A stretch of DNA of 64,000 nt from Paenibacillus sp. J31TS4 (GTDB taxonomy: Bacteria > Bacillota > Bacilli > Paenibacillales > NBRC-103111): positions 33,102 to 97,101 of the forward strand of contig NZ_BOSI01000008.1 in assembly GCF_018403265.1 (NCBI RefSeq). Direction: 5' to 3'. The notes beneath the pieces were generated by a model, which was given only the letters and a program-made list of their open reading frames with translations, was not told the DNA's origin and made no database searches. The position numbers and the translations under genes were made by a program. Shown piece by piece: positions 33,805 to 43,276 of the stretch; positions within the stretch are counted from its first letter, which is position 1; each line of letters opens with the position of its first letter.

Positions 33805-35147
33805 GCGCTCACCTCCTGCTTCGGCACAAAGATGGAGTCGTCGAGCTCGATGCCGAACGTTCGGATGCGTCCGAGGCACTCCGGCACGACACCGGTGGCG
33901 GTGAAGTAGCCCTCCACCCGGCCGTCCCGGCCGATGCCGACCCGCTTGAACTGGAAAATCTCCCGCAGCTGGTTGTCTCCCTGACCATCCCGGACAACCT
34001 CCGCGATGGAGACGATTTTCCGGGTGCCGTCCGTCAGACGGAGCGACTGTACGATCAGGTCGAGCGCGCCGACGATGTATTCGCGGATAATGCTGCTCGG
34101 CAGCTCTAGCCCTGCCATGATGACCATCGATTCGACCCGGCGGAGCGCGTCGGCCGGCGTATTGGCGTGGACCGTCGTCAACGACCCTTCGTGGCCGGTA
34201 TTCATCGCCTGCAGCATATCGAACGCCTCCCCGCCGCGAACCTCTCCGACGATGATCCGGTCGGGGCGCATCCGAAGCGCGTTGCGGACGAGCTGTCGGA
34301 TGCTAATCTCGCCGGTCCCTTCCACGTTGGCCGGCCGCGCTTCCAGGCCGACGACGTTGGGCCGGTCGATTCTTAGCTCGGCCGAGTCCTCAATCGTGAT
34401 GACGCGCTCCCCGTAGGGGATCAAGGAGGCCAGCACGTTCAGCAGCGTCGTCTTGCCGCTGCCGGTTCCTCCCGAGATCAGCGTGTTGAACTTGGACTGG
34501 ACGACCGCTGCCAGGAACTGTCCCATCGGCTCGCTGAACGAGCCGAAGCGGAGCAGGTCGTGCATCTGGAACGGCTCCTTGCGGAACTTTCGGATCGAGA
34601 CGAGCGTGCCGTTCAGGCTGACCGGCGGGATAACGGCGTTGACGCGGCTGCCGTCGGGCAGCCGCGCGTCGACCATCGGAGAGCTTTCGTCGACCCGTCT
34701 GCCGATCGGCGCGACGATCCGGTCAACGATGTGGCGGATGTGGGCTTCGTCGCGGAAGGCGATGCCTGTCTGCTCGAGCCTCCCGCTCTTTTCTATGTAA
34801 ATTTCCTTGGGTCCGTTGATGAGAATCTCGGTAATGTCGGGGTCGTGGATCAGCGGCTCAAGCGGCCCATAGCCAACCGACTCATCGAGAATCCGGGTCA
34901 GGATATTCTCCTTGTCCTGACGGGAGACGATGACTTTCTCCTCCGCCATGAACTGGTTGACGATCATCTCGATGCGGACCCGAACTTCTCCTTGCGAGGT
35001 GTTGGTCAGCAGATCGAGATTCGCTTCCTTAAGCAGCCGGTTCTTGTAATGCTCCACCAATTGGTCGATATACGGATTCGAGAGAGAGACGGCTGCCGCG
35101 CGTCCCGCCGGCTGCCTGGTGTTCGTATTCGATTGAAACAAGGACAC
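33801..35147 (-). CDS. tadA: Tad pilus assembly ATPase TadA/CpaF
   Basis: Hexameric secretion ATPase that drives pilin polymerisation, 448 aa. Start is GTG (35147, SLFQSNTN) with GGAGGGAGAG upstream; the long upstream frame is non-coding overlap with tadZ. Visible are an N-terminal helical domain ([18 protein letters not shown]), Walker A in [18 protein letters not shown], the Asp box [11 protein letters not shown], Walker B region [21 protein letters not shown] split as landmarks, and His box [13 protein letters not shown]. It overlaps tadB by 4 bp. Confidence 0.95.
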   Translation of the reverse strand: MSLFQSNTNTRQPAGRAAAVSLSNPYIDQLVEHYKNRLLKEANLDLLTNTSQGEVRVRIEMIVNQFMAEEKVIVSRQDKENILTRILDESVGYGPLEPLIHDPDITEILINGPKEIYIEKSGRLEQTGIAFRDEAHIRHIVDRIVAPIGRRVDESSPMVDARLPDGSRVNAVIPPVSLNGTLVSIRKFRKEPFQMHDLLRFGSFSEPMGQFLAAVVQSKFNTLISGGTGSGKTTLLNVLASLIPYGERVITIEDSAELRIDRPNVVGLEARPANVEGTGEISIRQLVRNALRMRPDRIIVGEVRGGEAFDMLQAMNTGHEGSLTTVHANTPADALRRVESMVIMAGLELPSSIIREYIVGALDLIVQSLRLTDGTRKIVSIAEVVRDGQGDNQLREIFQFKRVGIGRDGRVEGYFTATGVVPECLGRIRTFGIELDDSIFVPKQEVSA

Positions 35148-35163
35148 TGCGCTTCTCTCCCTC

Positions 35164-36315
35164 CTACGTAATGAGCCCGTGGACCCACTTCTGGATGTCC
35201 TTGGCGAACGGCGGGATCTTTTTCTCGTTCGCCGTCTTGCGGAGCGGCTCTCCCTTATTGAGCGGAGACTGCAGCCCCTTGATGTCCTGCCGGACCACCA
35301 TCTCCACTGGGTAGCTGACGAACTCATCCATATCCTTGGGCTGCAGCTCGCTGTGGTTGCCGATCCGGTTATAGATCATCCGGAGCCGTTCGTTCGTGTT
35401 CATGCCGAGCCGGAAAAACAGCGTCTCGGCCTTCTTGAACGTCCGGATGGACGGAGTATCCGGCGTCAGCACGTAGAAGATCCGGTCGGCCTCCTCCATC
35501 GCGGTATAGGTGACGGCGTTCATCTCCGTAGGCAAATCGACGATGACGAAGTCGAAGTTCCGGCGGCAGACGCGCAGGAGCGACGCGATGAACTGGTCAG
35601 TCACCTTCTCGGCAATTTCACCGTCAGCCGGGCTGAGCAGAATTTCGAGCTGGGAGTGTGGCTCCCGCTCCGTTACGTTGTGAATATGGCCTTCGTTCAG
35701 TTCCTCCACGACGGGCTGCAGGTCGGCGAGCGACCGGGCGGAATCGATCGAGAATAGCGTCTCAATGCCGCCGTACTGCAGGTTGAGGTCGATCAGCAGC
35801 ACATTCGCGGTCGATTCCAGCTTCAGCGTCTGGGCGAAATTCGCGGCGATCAGCGTCTTGCCCGAGCCTCCCTTGGCGCTGTAAAAGGAGTAGATTTGGC
35901 CCCGCCCCTTCTTGAATACGGACGCGCTCGTCTCCTGCTCGCTCTTCTTCAGCTGCTCCACCTGCTGCAGGATGAGGGGCATCCGGTTATGGAGAAGCGT
36001 CATTTCCTCCGGGAGGACGAAAAAGTCGATCGCACCCGCGCGCGTCACCTCGCGCAGAAGCTCGAAGTTTTGGCTTCGCGCGACGACCGCAACCCGGACT
36101 TGCGGGTTCAGCGACACCATGTACTGGATAGCCTCGACGGTATTCTCCTTGTCGCTGTGCACCATCAGGACGAAGTCGGGCGAGATGCGATCGAATTCAA
36201 CCGGAATATCATCCGGCGCCAGCCGCTCGGTCGCATAACCGGCGAACAGAGGGTCCAGCTGGGCGAAGTAAGAGGGGTCGCTGCTTGCGACCAGAATCTT
36301 GAGGTCTTTGCTCAT
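35164..36315 (-). CDS. tadZ: Pilus localisation ATPase TadZ/CpaE (receiver-like plus MinD-like)
   Basis: 383 aa. Residues 1-125 form a degenerate receiver-like domain (DLKILVASSDPSYFAQLD; VAVVARSQ; GAIDFFVLPEEM). Residues about 140-383 are a MinD/ParA-type ATPase with the deviant Walker A FYSAKGGSGKTLIAANFA, LLIDLNLQYGG (Walker A') and FVIVDLPTEMNAVTYTAME. TadZ positions the assembly machine at the pole or membrane. It starts 104 bp after cpaB and ends 16 bp before tadA. Confidence 0.92.
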   Translation of the reverse strand: MSKDLKILVASSDPSYFAQLDPLFAGYATERLAPDDIPVEFDRISPDFVLMVHSDKENTVEAIQYMVSLNPQVRVAVVARSQNFELLREVTRAGAIDFFVLPEEMTLLHNRMPLILQQVEQLKKSEQETSASVFKKGRGQIYSFYSAKGGSGKTLIAANFAQTLKLESTANVLLIDLNLQYGGIETLFSIDSARSLADLQPVVEELNEGHIHNVTEREPHSQLEILLSPADGEIAEKVTDQFIASLLRVCRRNFDFVIVDLPTEMNAVTYTAMEEADRIFYVLTPDTPSIRTFKKAETLFFRLGMNTNERLRMIYNRIGNHSELQPKDMDEFVSYPVEMVVRQDIKGLQSPLNKGEPLRKTANEKKIPPFAKDIQKWVHGLIT

Positions 36316-36419
36316 CGTTTTTCATTCCCCCACCATTTTCCAAACAGTTCGAGTAGTGTGACATAAGGCACCGGCTCCCTGAGGCGTCCGCGGCGAGCCG
36401 GTCCAGGCCGAGCCGGCCG

Positions 36420-37136
36420 TTATCCGGCCGGGGGCTGTGCTGCATCCGCGGGCGGGGTCGGCGTCGGCGTCGCCGAGGGAGACGGCGACGGCGAAGGACT
36501 CCCGGCCGGCTGGGCCGGACGGTCGTTCTTGCCGACGTTCGCCTTCAGCACCCTGATCTGATCCGCATAGTTCTCTACGTGGATCAGCTTGGGCGCGTCC
36601 TTCTCCGAGATCTCCACCCCAATCGCGGCCAGAGCGTTGCCGGACCGCAGCACGTTCGACACGAGCACATCCTTCATGAACACAGTGGTTTGCGGCTTGC
36701 CGTCCACATTCTGCGATACGATGAGATCCACCCGATCGTTCACCTCAAGCTCCTGATCGAACCGGATCTTCTGGCTGGCATAGACGGCGACGAGGCGGTT
36801 GTTCTCGTTCTGCACGTTGGTTGCCTGCTTCAGGATGCTGTCCGTGATGAGGTCTCCTTCCCGCAGCGGAACGACGAAGACGCGGCCCTGCAGCTGTGCC
36901 GGATCGGTCACATGCGAGGGATTGACGAATTTGTTCGGAATGTCGATGGTCTTGACGTCGTCGGGCCGGATGACCGTCCGGGAGGGAATGTCCTTCGCGG
37001 CCACATAGACCTTGGTCATGCCTCCGAGCTGATTGTTGAGCGTTTGAACTTGTCGAAAGAACAGGTAGCCCGCCGTAGCAGCAAATAATAGAGAGACTAT
37101 TAAAAAGATAGAAGCTTTACGTTTGGATTCGAGCAT
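36420..37136 (-). CDS. cpaB: Flp pilus assembly protein CpaB/RcpC (SAF domain)
   Basis: First gene of the Tad operon, 238 aa. Start ATG at 37136 behind GGAGGAG; the open frame upstream has no site and crosses the promoter. An N-terminal membrane helix (ASIFLIVSLLFAATAGYLFF) is followed by an SAF domain (VYVAAKDIPSRTVIRPDDVKTIDIP split as landmark, VPLREGDLITDSIL) and an RcpC-type domain (VNDRVDLIVSQNVDG). A Ser/Pro/Thr-rich tail ends the protein; it may cross the cell wall. No secretin is encoded, as expected in a monoderm. Confidence 0.92.
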   Translation of the reverse strand: MLESKRKASIFLIVSLLFAATAGYLFFRQVQTLNNQLGGMTKVYVAAKDIPSRTVIRPDDVKTIDIPNKFVNPSHVTDPAQLQGRVFVVPLREGDLITDSILKQATNVQNENNRLVAVYASQKIRFDQELEVNDRVDLIVSQNVDGKPQTTVFMKDVLVSNVLRSGNALAAIGVEISEKDAPKLIHVENYADQIRVLKANVGKNDRPAQPAGSPSPSPSPSATPTPTPPADAAQPPAG

Positions 37137-37209
37137 AGAATGGGACTCCTCCGGCGATCGTGCTAAATTATGTAAAAGGTTTGCTGTCTTTGGCAATCTG
37201 GCTTCTGGC

Positions 37210-37238
37210 ATTTTAATGGATATTGCAAAAGGCATCAA
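37210..37238 (-). promoter_or_regulatory. SigA-type promoter of the Tad operon
   Basis: On the minus strand TTGATG, exactly 17 nt, then TAAAAT, about 75 bp upstream of the cpaB start. The region 37137-37377 also holds a GGAC/GTCC mini-hairpin further upstream; no known riboswitch was recognised. Confidence 0.65.
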
Positions 37239-37377
37239 TAAAACTATGTACCTACTCGCCTGCCGGCTTGACAGCACCTGGGACCAAATGTCCTAGATGA
37301 TAAATAACCAGGAAACTTTTTCCTGAAACATGAAATTTGGACGATTTTGCTATATGCTAATGGGAGCCGAGAATTAG

Positions 37378-37414
37378 GAAAAGAAGAGAAGCCGGCAGCC
37401 GGCTTCTCTTCTTT
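37378..37414. terminator. Bidirectional terminator
   Basis: Perfect 16-bp stem AAAGAAGAGAAGCCGG with its complement, 3-nt loop CAG. It isolates the beta/gamma-crystallin gene from the Tad operon. Confidence 0.88.
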
Positions 37415-37427
37415 GGGACAGGACTGC

Positions 37428-37850
37428 TTATTTTTTCTTGACTGCCTTTTTAAGCGGTTTGCGGTATCCGCTGCGCAGCACCTCGGCGAAGCCGGACGGC
37501 ACGCGGGCGCTTCTTTGAATCCGGTCGATCTCTCTGGAGCTGAGCCGTCTGCGGGACATGACGAAGGAAGAGGTCACATCGTTGAAATCGCTGAGGAAAG
37601 CTACATCTTGCGGGCCGTGGAAGACGCGTCGGTCCCCCTGGTAGTTGATGTCGGCAAACAGCACAAGCGTGCTGCGGCCGCCATCCTCGAATTCAAAGCT
37701 CGACAGAACGTCGTTGAAATTGAATTCGACCAGGTTGCGGACGCCCAGGTTTCCGCGGAACCGCAAGCGGCGGCCCGAGAAGTTCGCATCCGCCCAAAGC
37801 GTGAGGCGGGGCGTGCTTTGGAGAATCGTTCCCGTTTTCTTCTTGATCAT
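37428..37850 (-). CDS. Beta/gamma-crystallin fold protein (140 aa)
   Basis: Calcium-binding Greek-key protein. Two crystallin motifs are visible: LWADANFSGRRLRFRG with NDVLSS (residues 46-51) and LFADINYQGDRRVFHG with NDVTSS (residues 90-95). The (N/D)(N/D)xxSS pattern is the calcium site of microbial crystallins and occurs in both, so two calcium ions may bind. The C-terminal 40 residues are strongly basic (RKPLKKAVKKK). There is no signal peptide. AAGGAGGTG is ideally placed. It is monocistronic. Related proteins occur in spores and stress responses; here the role is unknown. Confidence 0.85.
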   Translation of the reverse strand: MIKKKTGTILQSTPRLTLWADANFSGRRLRFRGNLGVRNLVEFNFNDVLSSFEFEDGGRSTLVLFADINYQGDRRVFHGPQDVAFLSDFNDVTSSFVMSRRRLSSREIDRIQRSARVPSGFAEVLRSGYRKPLKKAVKKK

Positions 37851-38050
37851 GGAAGTTCACCTCCTTCTGCTAGCATTCTATGAATCTCTCAAAGCGTTGG
37901 TATGAACGGTTGCCCTTGCTGATGTAAAGAGGCGATTCTTCCCATCCCTTCCAGAAAAAAAGGGGCAAAGGTCCCAAGAAAAATAAGGAAAAAAGAAGCA
38001 TACGAAATTTTGCAAAAACTCCGATAATCGGCGGAAAGGAAGTCTCTATC

Positions 38051-40114
38051 GTGTCGAAGCACCTAACCGGACAAAGAAAAAGAGGGGAGGAAAAAGTCCT
38101 GCAACCGTTTTCCAAAAGGAACGCAGTCCTAGGCGGCCCGCTAAGGAAACTAGCCGCCGCGCTCGTTCTGCTTCTGCTGCCGGCTCTACTCCTGACCGGC
38201 TGCGGCGAGGACCGTTCCTATTCCGTCGACCGCGTCCAAATCGCTGCCAAGCTGGGAACGGACGGGGACTTGTATGTCGAGGAGCTGTTTACCTTTACCT
38301 TCCAAGGAGCCTACAGCCGGACCTCCCGTTATCTGGATGCCCGCAAGGAGGGGGATGTGACGTTCTTCGAGGCGTACGAACCGCCCGCGGACCGGACGCT
38401 AGGCCAATACGGCTACAAAGGGCTTACCCGGCTCCCCGTGGAATGGGAGGCTTCAAGCGGCACCTTCTATGTGGAGCAGCCCGCAAAGGACGAGACCCGT
38501 TCCGTCTACTACCGTTACCGGATTCCCGGAGCAGCGGTCCGGTACGCCGATACCGCTCTGCTAGACTGGTCCTTCCTGGCGGACAATAACACCGATCTTC
38601 ACGAAGTCTCGCTGGAGCTTACCCTCCCCGGCACCTCCGAGCCTCCAAACGCCTATCTCTACGACCGGACGGGGGGTACGCTTACGAGGACCGCGAACGG
38701 GAAGCTCCGATACGAGAATGCGAAGCTGCTCTCGCAGGAGAATGCCCGCATGACGGTTTATTTGCCCGCCGAAGCGCTTGCCGAAGCGCCCTTACAACAC
38801 GAAGCGCTGGGGATCGCCGAGCGGATCGGGAAGGAAGAAGCGTATGCTGGACGGTTGGCCGATCGAGAGCGGAGACTGGCTTCGATCCGGGACGTCGCCG
38901 TCCTGCTGAACTACACGCTGGTCGCCGCGATCGCCTACCAGGTACTGCACCCCTTCCTCGCCGGACTCGGTTCCCGGGAATCGGCGAGGGAACGGGCCGA
39001 GCGGATGGACCCCGTCCGTCTCGTCTACCTGTACCGGAACGGACGGCTTCGCTTCGGCGACACGCTGGCCGGGATTTTCTCCCTGGAACGGCGGGGGCTC
39101 ATCACAATGAGGAGAGTGCCGGCCAAGGAACGCTTCCAGGCAGATGACAAGGCGCCGAGCGAGCTGCCCGAATTCCGGTTCGCCGGCATCTCGAGCAAGC
39201 TCGGCGCCGCCGACCTGCACCTCGTGCAGTGGCTCTTCCGTCAGCGCTCCGAGCAGGGAGGCCACGTCCTCTCGCTGGACTCGGTGTCAGGGCCGACGCG
39301 AACGGAAAGGAAGCAAAAGAAGCATGCCGGCAAATATGTGCAGAGGGGCCGCCGGTTCGCCCGGCAGTTCACAACCTGGATGCAACTGCTTGAGCAAAAC
39401 CCCGAGCAGGCGCCCCCGCTGGGCGTGCATCCCGTGCTCCGGGCGGGCGTCCCCGCCTTGGCAGTGCTCCATCTCGGACTCGTCCTCTGGCTCTTCGATG
39501 CCGACGGAGCCTCCCCCAAGTCGCTGCTGCTCGCCGCCGTACTGCTCGGGGTGCTCGGAATCGCCGCTTCCTACTTGTACCGAAAGCGCGGCGTCATGAC
39601 CGCCTTCCTGATCGGCTGCTTCGTCGCGGCAGCCAATCTGATCGACGAGACGGCGGTCATGCCTTACCTGTACGGCGTCCTCCTCTCGCTTCTCCTCCTC
39701 TGGCTGCTGCCCAAGCTGCGGTTCAGCCGGGAGGAAGCGGCCGACCGGCGAGCCATCCTCGCCTGGCGGAGGAGTCTGGCGGCCGGAGGACAGCTCGACC
39801 GGCGCGAGGCGGACCGGGCCGCAGACCGCGTCGGGCGGATGACGCAGGATGCGATCCTGCTTGGCGTCGCCTCCCCCTTCCTCCGCCGTCTGAAGCGCCG
39901 ACATCCCGGGCTGGCCGCCGCTGCGGCGGAGCGGACGCCGCTGGCCGATCCGGCCATGGCGGACGCGCTCGCCTACGTGTCAGGCTCCTGGAGCGGGGTC
40001 GCTCTCGGCTCCTCCGGCTCCAGCAGCGGAGACAGCTCCTCCGATTCCGGCTCCTGGTCGTCCGACAGCGGAGGCGGTGGAGGCGGCGGTGACGGAGGAA
40101 CCGGCGCCGACTAG
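38051..40114 (+). CDS. DUF2207-type membrane protein (687 aa)
   Basis: Start is GTG at 38051 behind AAAGGA. A basic cytoplasmic tail of about 30 residues precedes a hydrophobic segment ending LLTGCGED, so lipid attachment at that Cys is possible. Residues about 55-250 form the extracellular DUF2207 beta domain (YSVDRVQIAAKLGTDGDLYVEELFTFTF split as landmark). Membrane segments follow near residues 275, 460-500 and 520-560, with the DUF2207-type cytoplasmic part (PVRLVYLYRNGRLRFGDTLAGIFSLERRGLI split). The protein ends in a Ser/Gly-rich tail like other DUF2207 proteins (GSGSS...GGGG type). Function unknown. Confidence 0.85.
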   Translation: MSKHLTGQRKRGEEKVLQPFSKRNAVLGGPLRKLAAALVLLLLPALLLTGCGEDRSYSVDRVQIAAKLGTDGDLYVEELFTFTFQGAYSRTSRYLDARKEGDVTFFEAYEPPADRTLGQYGYKGLTRLPVEWEASSGTFYVEQPAKDETRSVYYRYRIPGAAVRYADTALLDWSFLADNNTDLHEVSLELTLPGTSEPPNAYLYDRTGGTLTRTANGKLRYENAKLLSQENARMTVYLPAEALAEAPLQHEALGIAERIGKEEAYAGRLADRERRLASIRDVAVLLNYTLVAAIAYQVLHPFLAGLGSRESARERAERMDPVRLVYLYRNGRLRFGDTLAGIFSLERRGLITMRRVPAKERFQADDKAPSELPEFRFAGISSKLGAADLHLVQWLFRQRSEQGGHVLSLDSVSGPTRTERKQKKHAGKYVQRGRRFARQFTTWMQLLEQNPEQAPPLGVHPVLRAGVPALAVLHLGLVLWLFDADGASPKSLLLAAVLLGVLGIAASYLYRKRGVMTAFLIGCFVAAANLIDETAVMPYLYGVLLSLLLLWLLPKLRFSREEAADRRAILAWRRSLAAGGQLDRREADRAADRVGRMTQDAILLGVASPFLRRLKRRHPGLAAAAAERTPLADPAMADALAYVSGSWSGVALGSSGSSSGDSSSDSGSWSSDSGGGGGGGDGGTGAD

Positions 40115-40136
40115 GGTAGCGCATAGGTGCAACGAC

Positions 40137-40173
40137 AAAAGGGCAGGAAGCCGATTCGGCTTCCTGCCCTTTT
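40137..40173 (+). terminator. Terminator of the DUF2207 gene
   Basis: AAAAGGGCAGGAAGCCGA-tt-CGGCTTCCTGCCCTTTT, about 25 bp after the stop; usable on both strands. Confidence 0.88.
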
Positions 40174-40358
40174 GCTGCTTCGCTTTTCCTTGACCGGTAC
40201 CGGCGAGCCGCAAGGTCCTGCTCCCGTTCCGACAGCTGTGCAGTGCTTTTCCCAGTTGCCGTTCCTCCGTAGTTCAGCGGCCGCTGTCTCTGTTTTGCGT
40301 CAGTCCGGCACTCTATGCGGGATGACCGGCCAGCCGGCCGCCCCGTGTCAGCACGGCG

Positions 40359-40943
40359 TCAATCGCCCGGTGCGGCAGCCGCCGACTCTTCCTCTGCGAG
40401 CCCCGCCTCCTCCAGCTCGTAGCCATTGGCGGCCGCCCAGCGCCCAACGAGCAGCTCGTACAGCTCGTCGAGCGGCAGGGCGACTGCGGTTTGGGCAATA
40501 TTGACGGGGGCGTCCACCATTCTCCGGTTCGCTTTCATCAGAAGCCTCTTCCACGTCCCCTGCCGGTCGAGGAAGCTCTCCGGATCGTGCAGCCTAATGC
40601 CGATGAATGCCTGATTCATGAAGACGTACAGCTTAAGATCCTCCATCTCATCCCACCGGATCCGCCCTCCTCCGATTGCAGAGGATTGGTCGACGATCCC
40701 TTCGTCGTCCACGACGAGAGACGGCGTTCTGCGGATGAAGCGCAAGAGCAGATAGGCCAGGCAGAAGCCGAAGAACAACGTACAGATGATGCCGATACCC
40801 GCAATCGCCGCCGATTCCTCTTCCCCGAGTCCGACCGCCGTCAGGAGAATACCGAGCAGGACGAATACCAGAGCCGAGACCAGCAGACCGAAACTCTTTT
40901 TGCGGCTTGGATATTCTACATACTGTTGACCAATATCGTTCAT
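40359..40943 (-). CDS. STM3941-like membrane protein (194 aa)
   Basis: Small membrane protein with an N-terminal cytoplasmic stretch, two hydrophobic segments (LLVSALVFVLLGILLTAVGLG; AGIGIICTLFFGFCLAYLLLRF) and a PH-like C-terminal domain: PSLVVDDEGIVDQSSAIGGGRIRWDEMEDLKLY split as landmarks, then ALPLDELYELLVGRW. This plan matches the STM3941 family. Start ATG at 40943 (MNDIGQQY) behind GGAGGAGG. It begins 16 bp after the TPR gene stop, so the two are co-transcribed. Function unknown. Confidence 0.8.
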   Translation of the reverse strand: MNDIGQQYVEYPSRKKSFGLLVSALVFVLLGILLTAVGLGEEESAAIAGIGIICTLFFGFCLAYLLLRFIRRTPSLVVDDEGIVDQSSAIGGGRIRWDEMEDLKLYVFMNQAFIGIRLHDPESFLDRQGTWKRLLMKANRRMVDAPVNIAQTAVALPLDELYELLVGRWAAANGYELEEAGLAEEESAAAAPGD

Positions 40944-40959
40944 GCCGATTCCTCCTCCT

Positions 40960-42930
40960 TCATGACAAATAGACGGGTCCGTCGTACCATTCCTTGATCC
41001 GTTCCTCGGCCCCCTCCAGCACCTCCTCATCGAAGCCGTCCAGCTCGTTCAGCTTTTGGAGGCGCTCCTCCAGCGGCAGTTCCTGAAAGGAGCAGACGTT
41101 CCAATTGGCGAGGTGCTGGATAGCCTCTTCGAATTCCAGCCGGTCGTACGCCAAATAGGCTTTGTACAGATAGCAGCTGCCGAAGCCGGGCGCCAGCTCA
41201 AGCGCCTGGTCGAATGCCTCCTCCGCGCCTTCCTGGTCTCCGAGCCGGTAAGAAGCCAGCCCGACATGATAATAGCCGACCGGACTGTCCGGGTACAGGT
41301 CCGCATACTGCTTGGCGTAGGAGCGCGATCCCAGGTAATCCTCCTGCCGGTAACGGATATAGCCGAGCAGGCTGAGCAGATCGGAGTAGCCCGGATCGGC
41401 CTGGAGGCCGGCCAGGCAGTCTCTCTCCGCATCCTCCAGCCGGTCCTGCTCCAGGTAGGAGCGGGCCCGGCTCTCGTAATAGACCGGATACCCCGGCGCA
41501 TGCCGAATCGCGTCGGAGAAGGAGGTCAGCGCCAGCTCTGCCTGCCCCATGCCGTCCAGAATATGCCCCATCGCATGGTGATAGCTGCCGGACCGCAGCA
41601 GCCCCGGATCGAGCTCGGCCGCGCGCCGGAGATCGAGCAGCGCGTCGTCGTACCTCTCCTCCCGGAAGTACGCAAAGCTGCGCTTCATCCGGAAGTCCGG
41701 CTCCTCCCTCATGTTTATGGCCCGGGAGTAGGACTCCTCCGCCTGGCGGTACATGCCAAGCTCCTTGAGAATATCGCCCCGCTGAACCTCGTTGAGCGGG
41801 TCGTCGTCCTCCAGCTCGAGCAGCCGCTTGTTCGCCTCCAGCGCCTCCTCGTTGCGCTCTTGCCGGTAATAAGAATCCGCGATCCAATACCGGTACAGCG
41901 GATGCTCAGGGTACTCGGCGGCACGCTCCAGCGCAAAGGCGAGCACCTTCTCTTCCTGCTGGCGGGCGCGGAAGAGACAGATCCGCTGGTAATCGACATC
42001 CGTCAGCCGTCCGCCAAGCTCCAGCGCCCGATCCAGATCACTTGCGCATGGCTCCCAGCGCTGCAGCTGGCGGTTCAGATTGGCGCGCAGCAAATACAAC
42101 CCCTCGTCCTCCGGATAGCGCTCAAGCGCTCCGTTGACGACCTCGAGTCCTTCCTCGCTGTCGCCCCGATTCAAGAGCAGCACGGCCAGGTCTCTGCGGA
42201 ACGCCGCCGTCCGGTCGACCTCCGTTTGGAAGGTCCGGAAGGCTCCCGGCCCGTAACTGGTCCGCTCGTAGATCTCCCTCTCTCCCGAGTCCGGCAGCAC
42301 CTCGAACAGCCCATGCCGCTCGATCGCCCGCTTCAAATAGACGATCGCTTCCTCGTCCTTGCCCAGCAGCTCAAGCACCTTGGCCAGCCGGTACGCGAAG
42401 ATGGGAATTTCCTTGTCCTCATACGTGAGCACCTTCCGGAAGATCCGCTCGGCTTCCTCGTACTGCTCCGCATGATAGTAGCACATGCCCAGCTCGTAAT
42501 ACGTGGAGACGACCGAGTCCTCGGGCTCCCGCTTGACGCACTCCTCAAGATCACGCGTCGCTTCCTCGTACCGGCCCAGGTCCTTCAGGGCCAGCCCCCG
42601 GGTGTACCAGTACATGAACGGATCGGGATTGAGCCGGATCGCCTGCTCCAGATCGTCCAGCGCTTCCTCCTCCCGGTCTTGCTCGCGCAGAATATGGGCC
42701 CTCCGCTCGTAGCCGAAATCGGATTCACAGCGGGCCAGCACCTCACCGAGCAGCTCCAGCGCGCGTTCGGACCGGCCCAGTTCGTGATGGATGACGGCGA
42801 CGTTGACCTGGTCCCTCTCCGGCAGCTTGGCAAAGGCAACCTTTTCGTAGGCTTTGAGCGCTTCCGGCAGGTTCCGGCCGGTGAGCAACCGCCTCCCTTT
42901 TTTCGTATAGTAGTTGGCAAACAGCTTCAT
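40960..42930 (-). CDS. Large tetratricopeptide-repeat protein (656 aa)
   Basis: A soluble protein made almost wholly of TPR motifs, about 14-16 units, for example EEALDDLEQAIRLNPDP, YEEATRDLEECVKREPED, YEEAERIFRKVL, NEEALEANKRLLEL and YDDALLDLRRAAELDPG. The N-terminal MKLFANYYTKKGRRLLTGRNLPEALKAYEKV, noted here in part, suggests a helix-rich cap. No enzyme domain or signal peptide. It probably scaffolds protein complexes; the partner may be the adjacent STM3941-like membrane protein (inference from the 16-bp spacing). Confidence 0.88.
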   Translation of the reverse strand: MKLFANYYTKKGRRLLTGRNLPEALKAYEKVAFAKLPERDQVNVAVIHHELGRSERALELLGEVLARCESDFGYERRAHILREQDREEEALDDLEQAIRLNPDPFMYWYTRGLALKDLGRYEEATRDLEECVKREPEDSVVSTYYELGMCYYHAEQYEEAERIFRKVLTYEDKEIPIFAYRLAKVLELLGKDEEAIVYLKRAIERHGLFEVLPDSGEREIYERTSYGPGAFRTFQTEVDRTAAFRRDLAVLLLNRGDSEEGLEVVNGALERYPEDEGLYLLRANLNRQLQRWEPCASDLDRALELGGRLTDVDYQRICLFRARQQEEKVLAFALERAAEYPEHPLYRYWIADSYYRQERNEEALEANKRLLELEDDDPLNEVQRGDILKELGMYRQAEESYSRAINMREEPDFRMKRSFAYFREERYDDALLDLRRAAELDPGLLRSGSYHHAMGHILDGMGQAELALTSFSDAIRHAPGYPVYYESRARSYLEQDRLEDAERDCLAGLQADPGYSDLLSLLGYIRYRQEDYLGSRSYAKQYADLYPDSPVGYYHVGLASYRLGDQEGAEEAFDQALELAPGFGSCYLYKAYLAYDRLEFEEAIQHLANWNVCSFQELPLEERLQKLNELDGFDEEVLEGAEERIKEWYDGPVYLS

Positions 42931-43114
42931 GGTTTTCCTCCCCTGGATTGTATCCGGATCCCCGTCCGGCCGCTTCTGTCAGATAAGGCAGAAGAAAGAA
43001 GTAGGACTTGGTACGCAGCAACCGCCCGCGCCGTTTCAGATTCTTTCTCCGTTCCTCATCCCGGGCTGATTCCCGTTTCCTGTCTTTACGATAAATCAAA
43101 ATGACCGAAAGCAC
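42931..43114. other. Intergenic stretch upstream of the TPR gene
   Basis: Together with the terminator and the bases to 43276 this forms a 346-bp gap. It must hold the TPR gene promoter on the minus strand, but no clear -35/-10 pair was found. No gene seen. Confidence 0.4.
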
Positions 43115-43160
43115 AAAAAAAGCAGACGACTTTCCGGAGAAACTCCGGAAAGTCGTCTGC
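43115..43160 (-). terminator. Strong terminator of the sugar-utilisation operon
   Basis: Perfect 18-bp stem (GCAGACGACTTTCCGGAG with its complement) and 3-nt loop, followed by T7 on the minus strand; 117 bp past the glycoside hydrolase stop. Confidence 0.92.
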
Positions 43161-43276
43161 CGTGTGTATCGGCGCACCGCTGCCCGCCCGCCGCTGGCCT
43201 CTCCTCCACAAGGGGGAAGACCGTTGGAAAAACCGGACAGAAGAAACTGCATGCTTCTCCGAACTCCCTGCTCCCT

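Noticed and set aside
37137..37377. Possible c-di-GMP riboswitch before the Tad operon
   Set aside because: The conserved GEMM core (CACGCACAGGGCAAACC-like) was not found; only a promoter is supported.
41056..43104. Long plus-strand frame opposite the TPR gene
   Set aside because: Antisense shadow of a repeat-rich, high-GC gene; no start signal and no domain.
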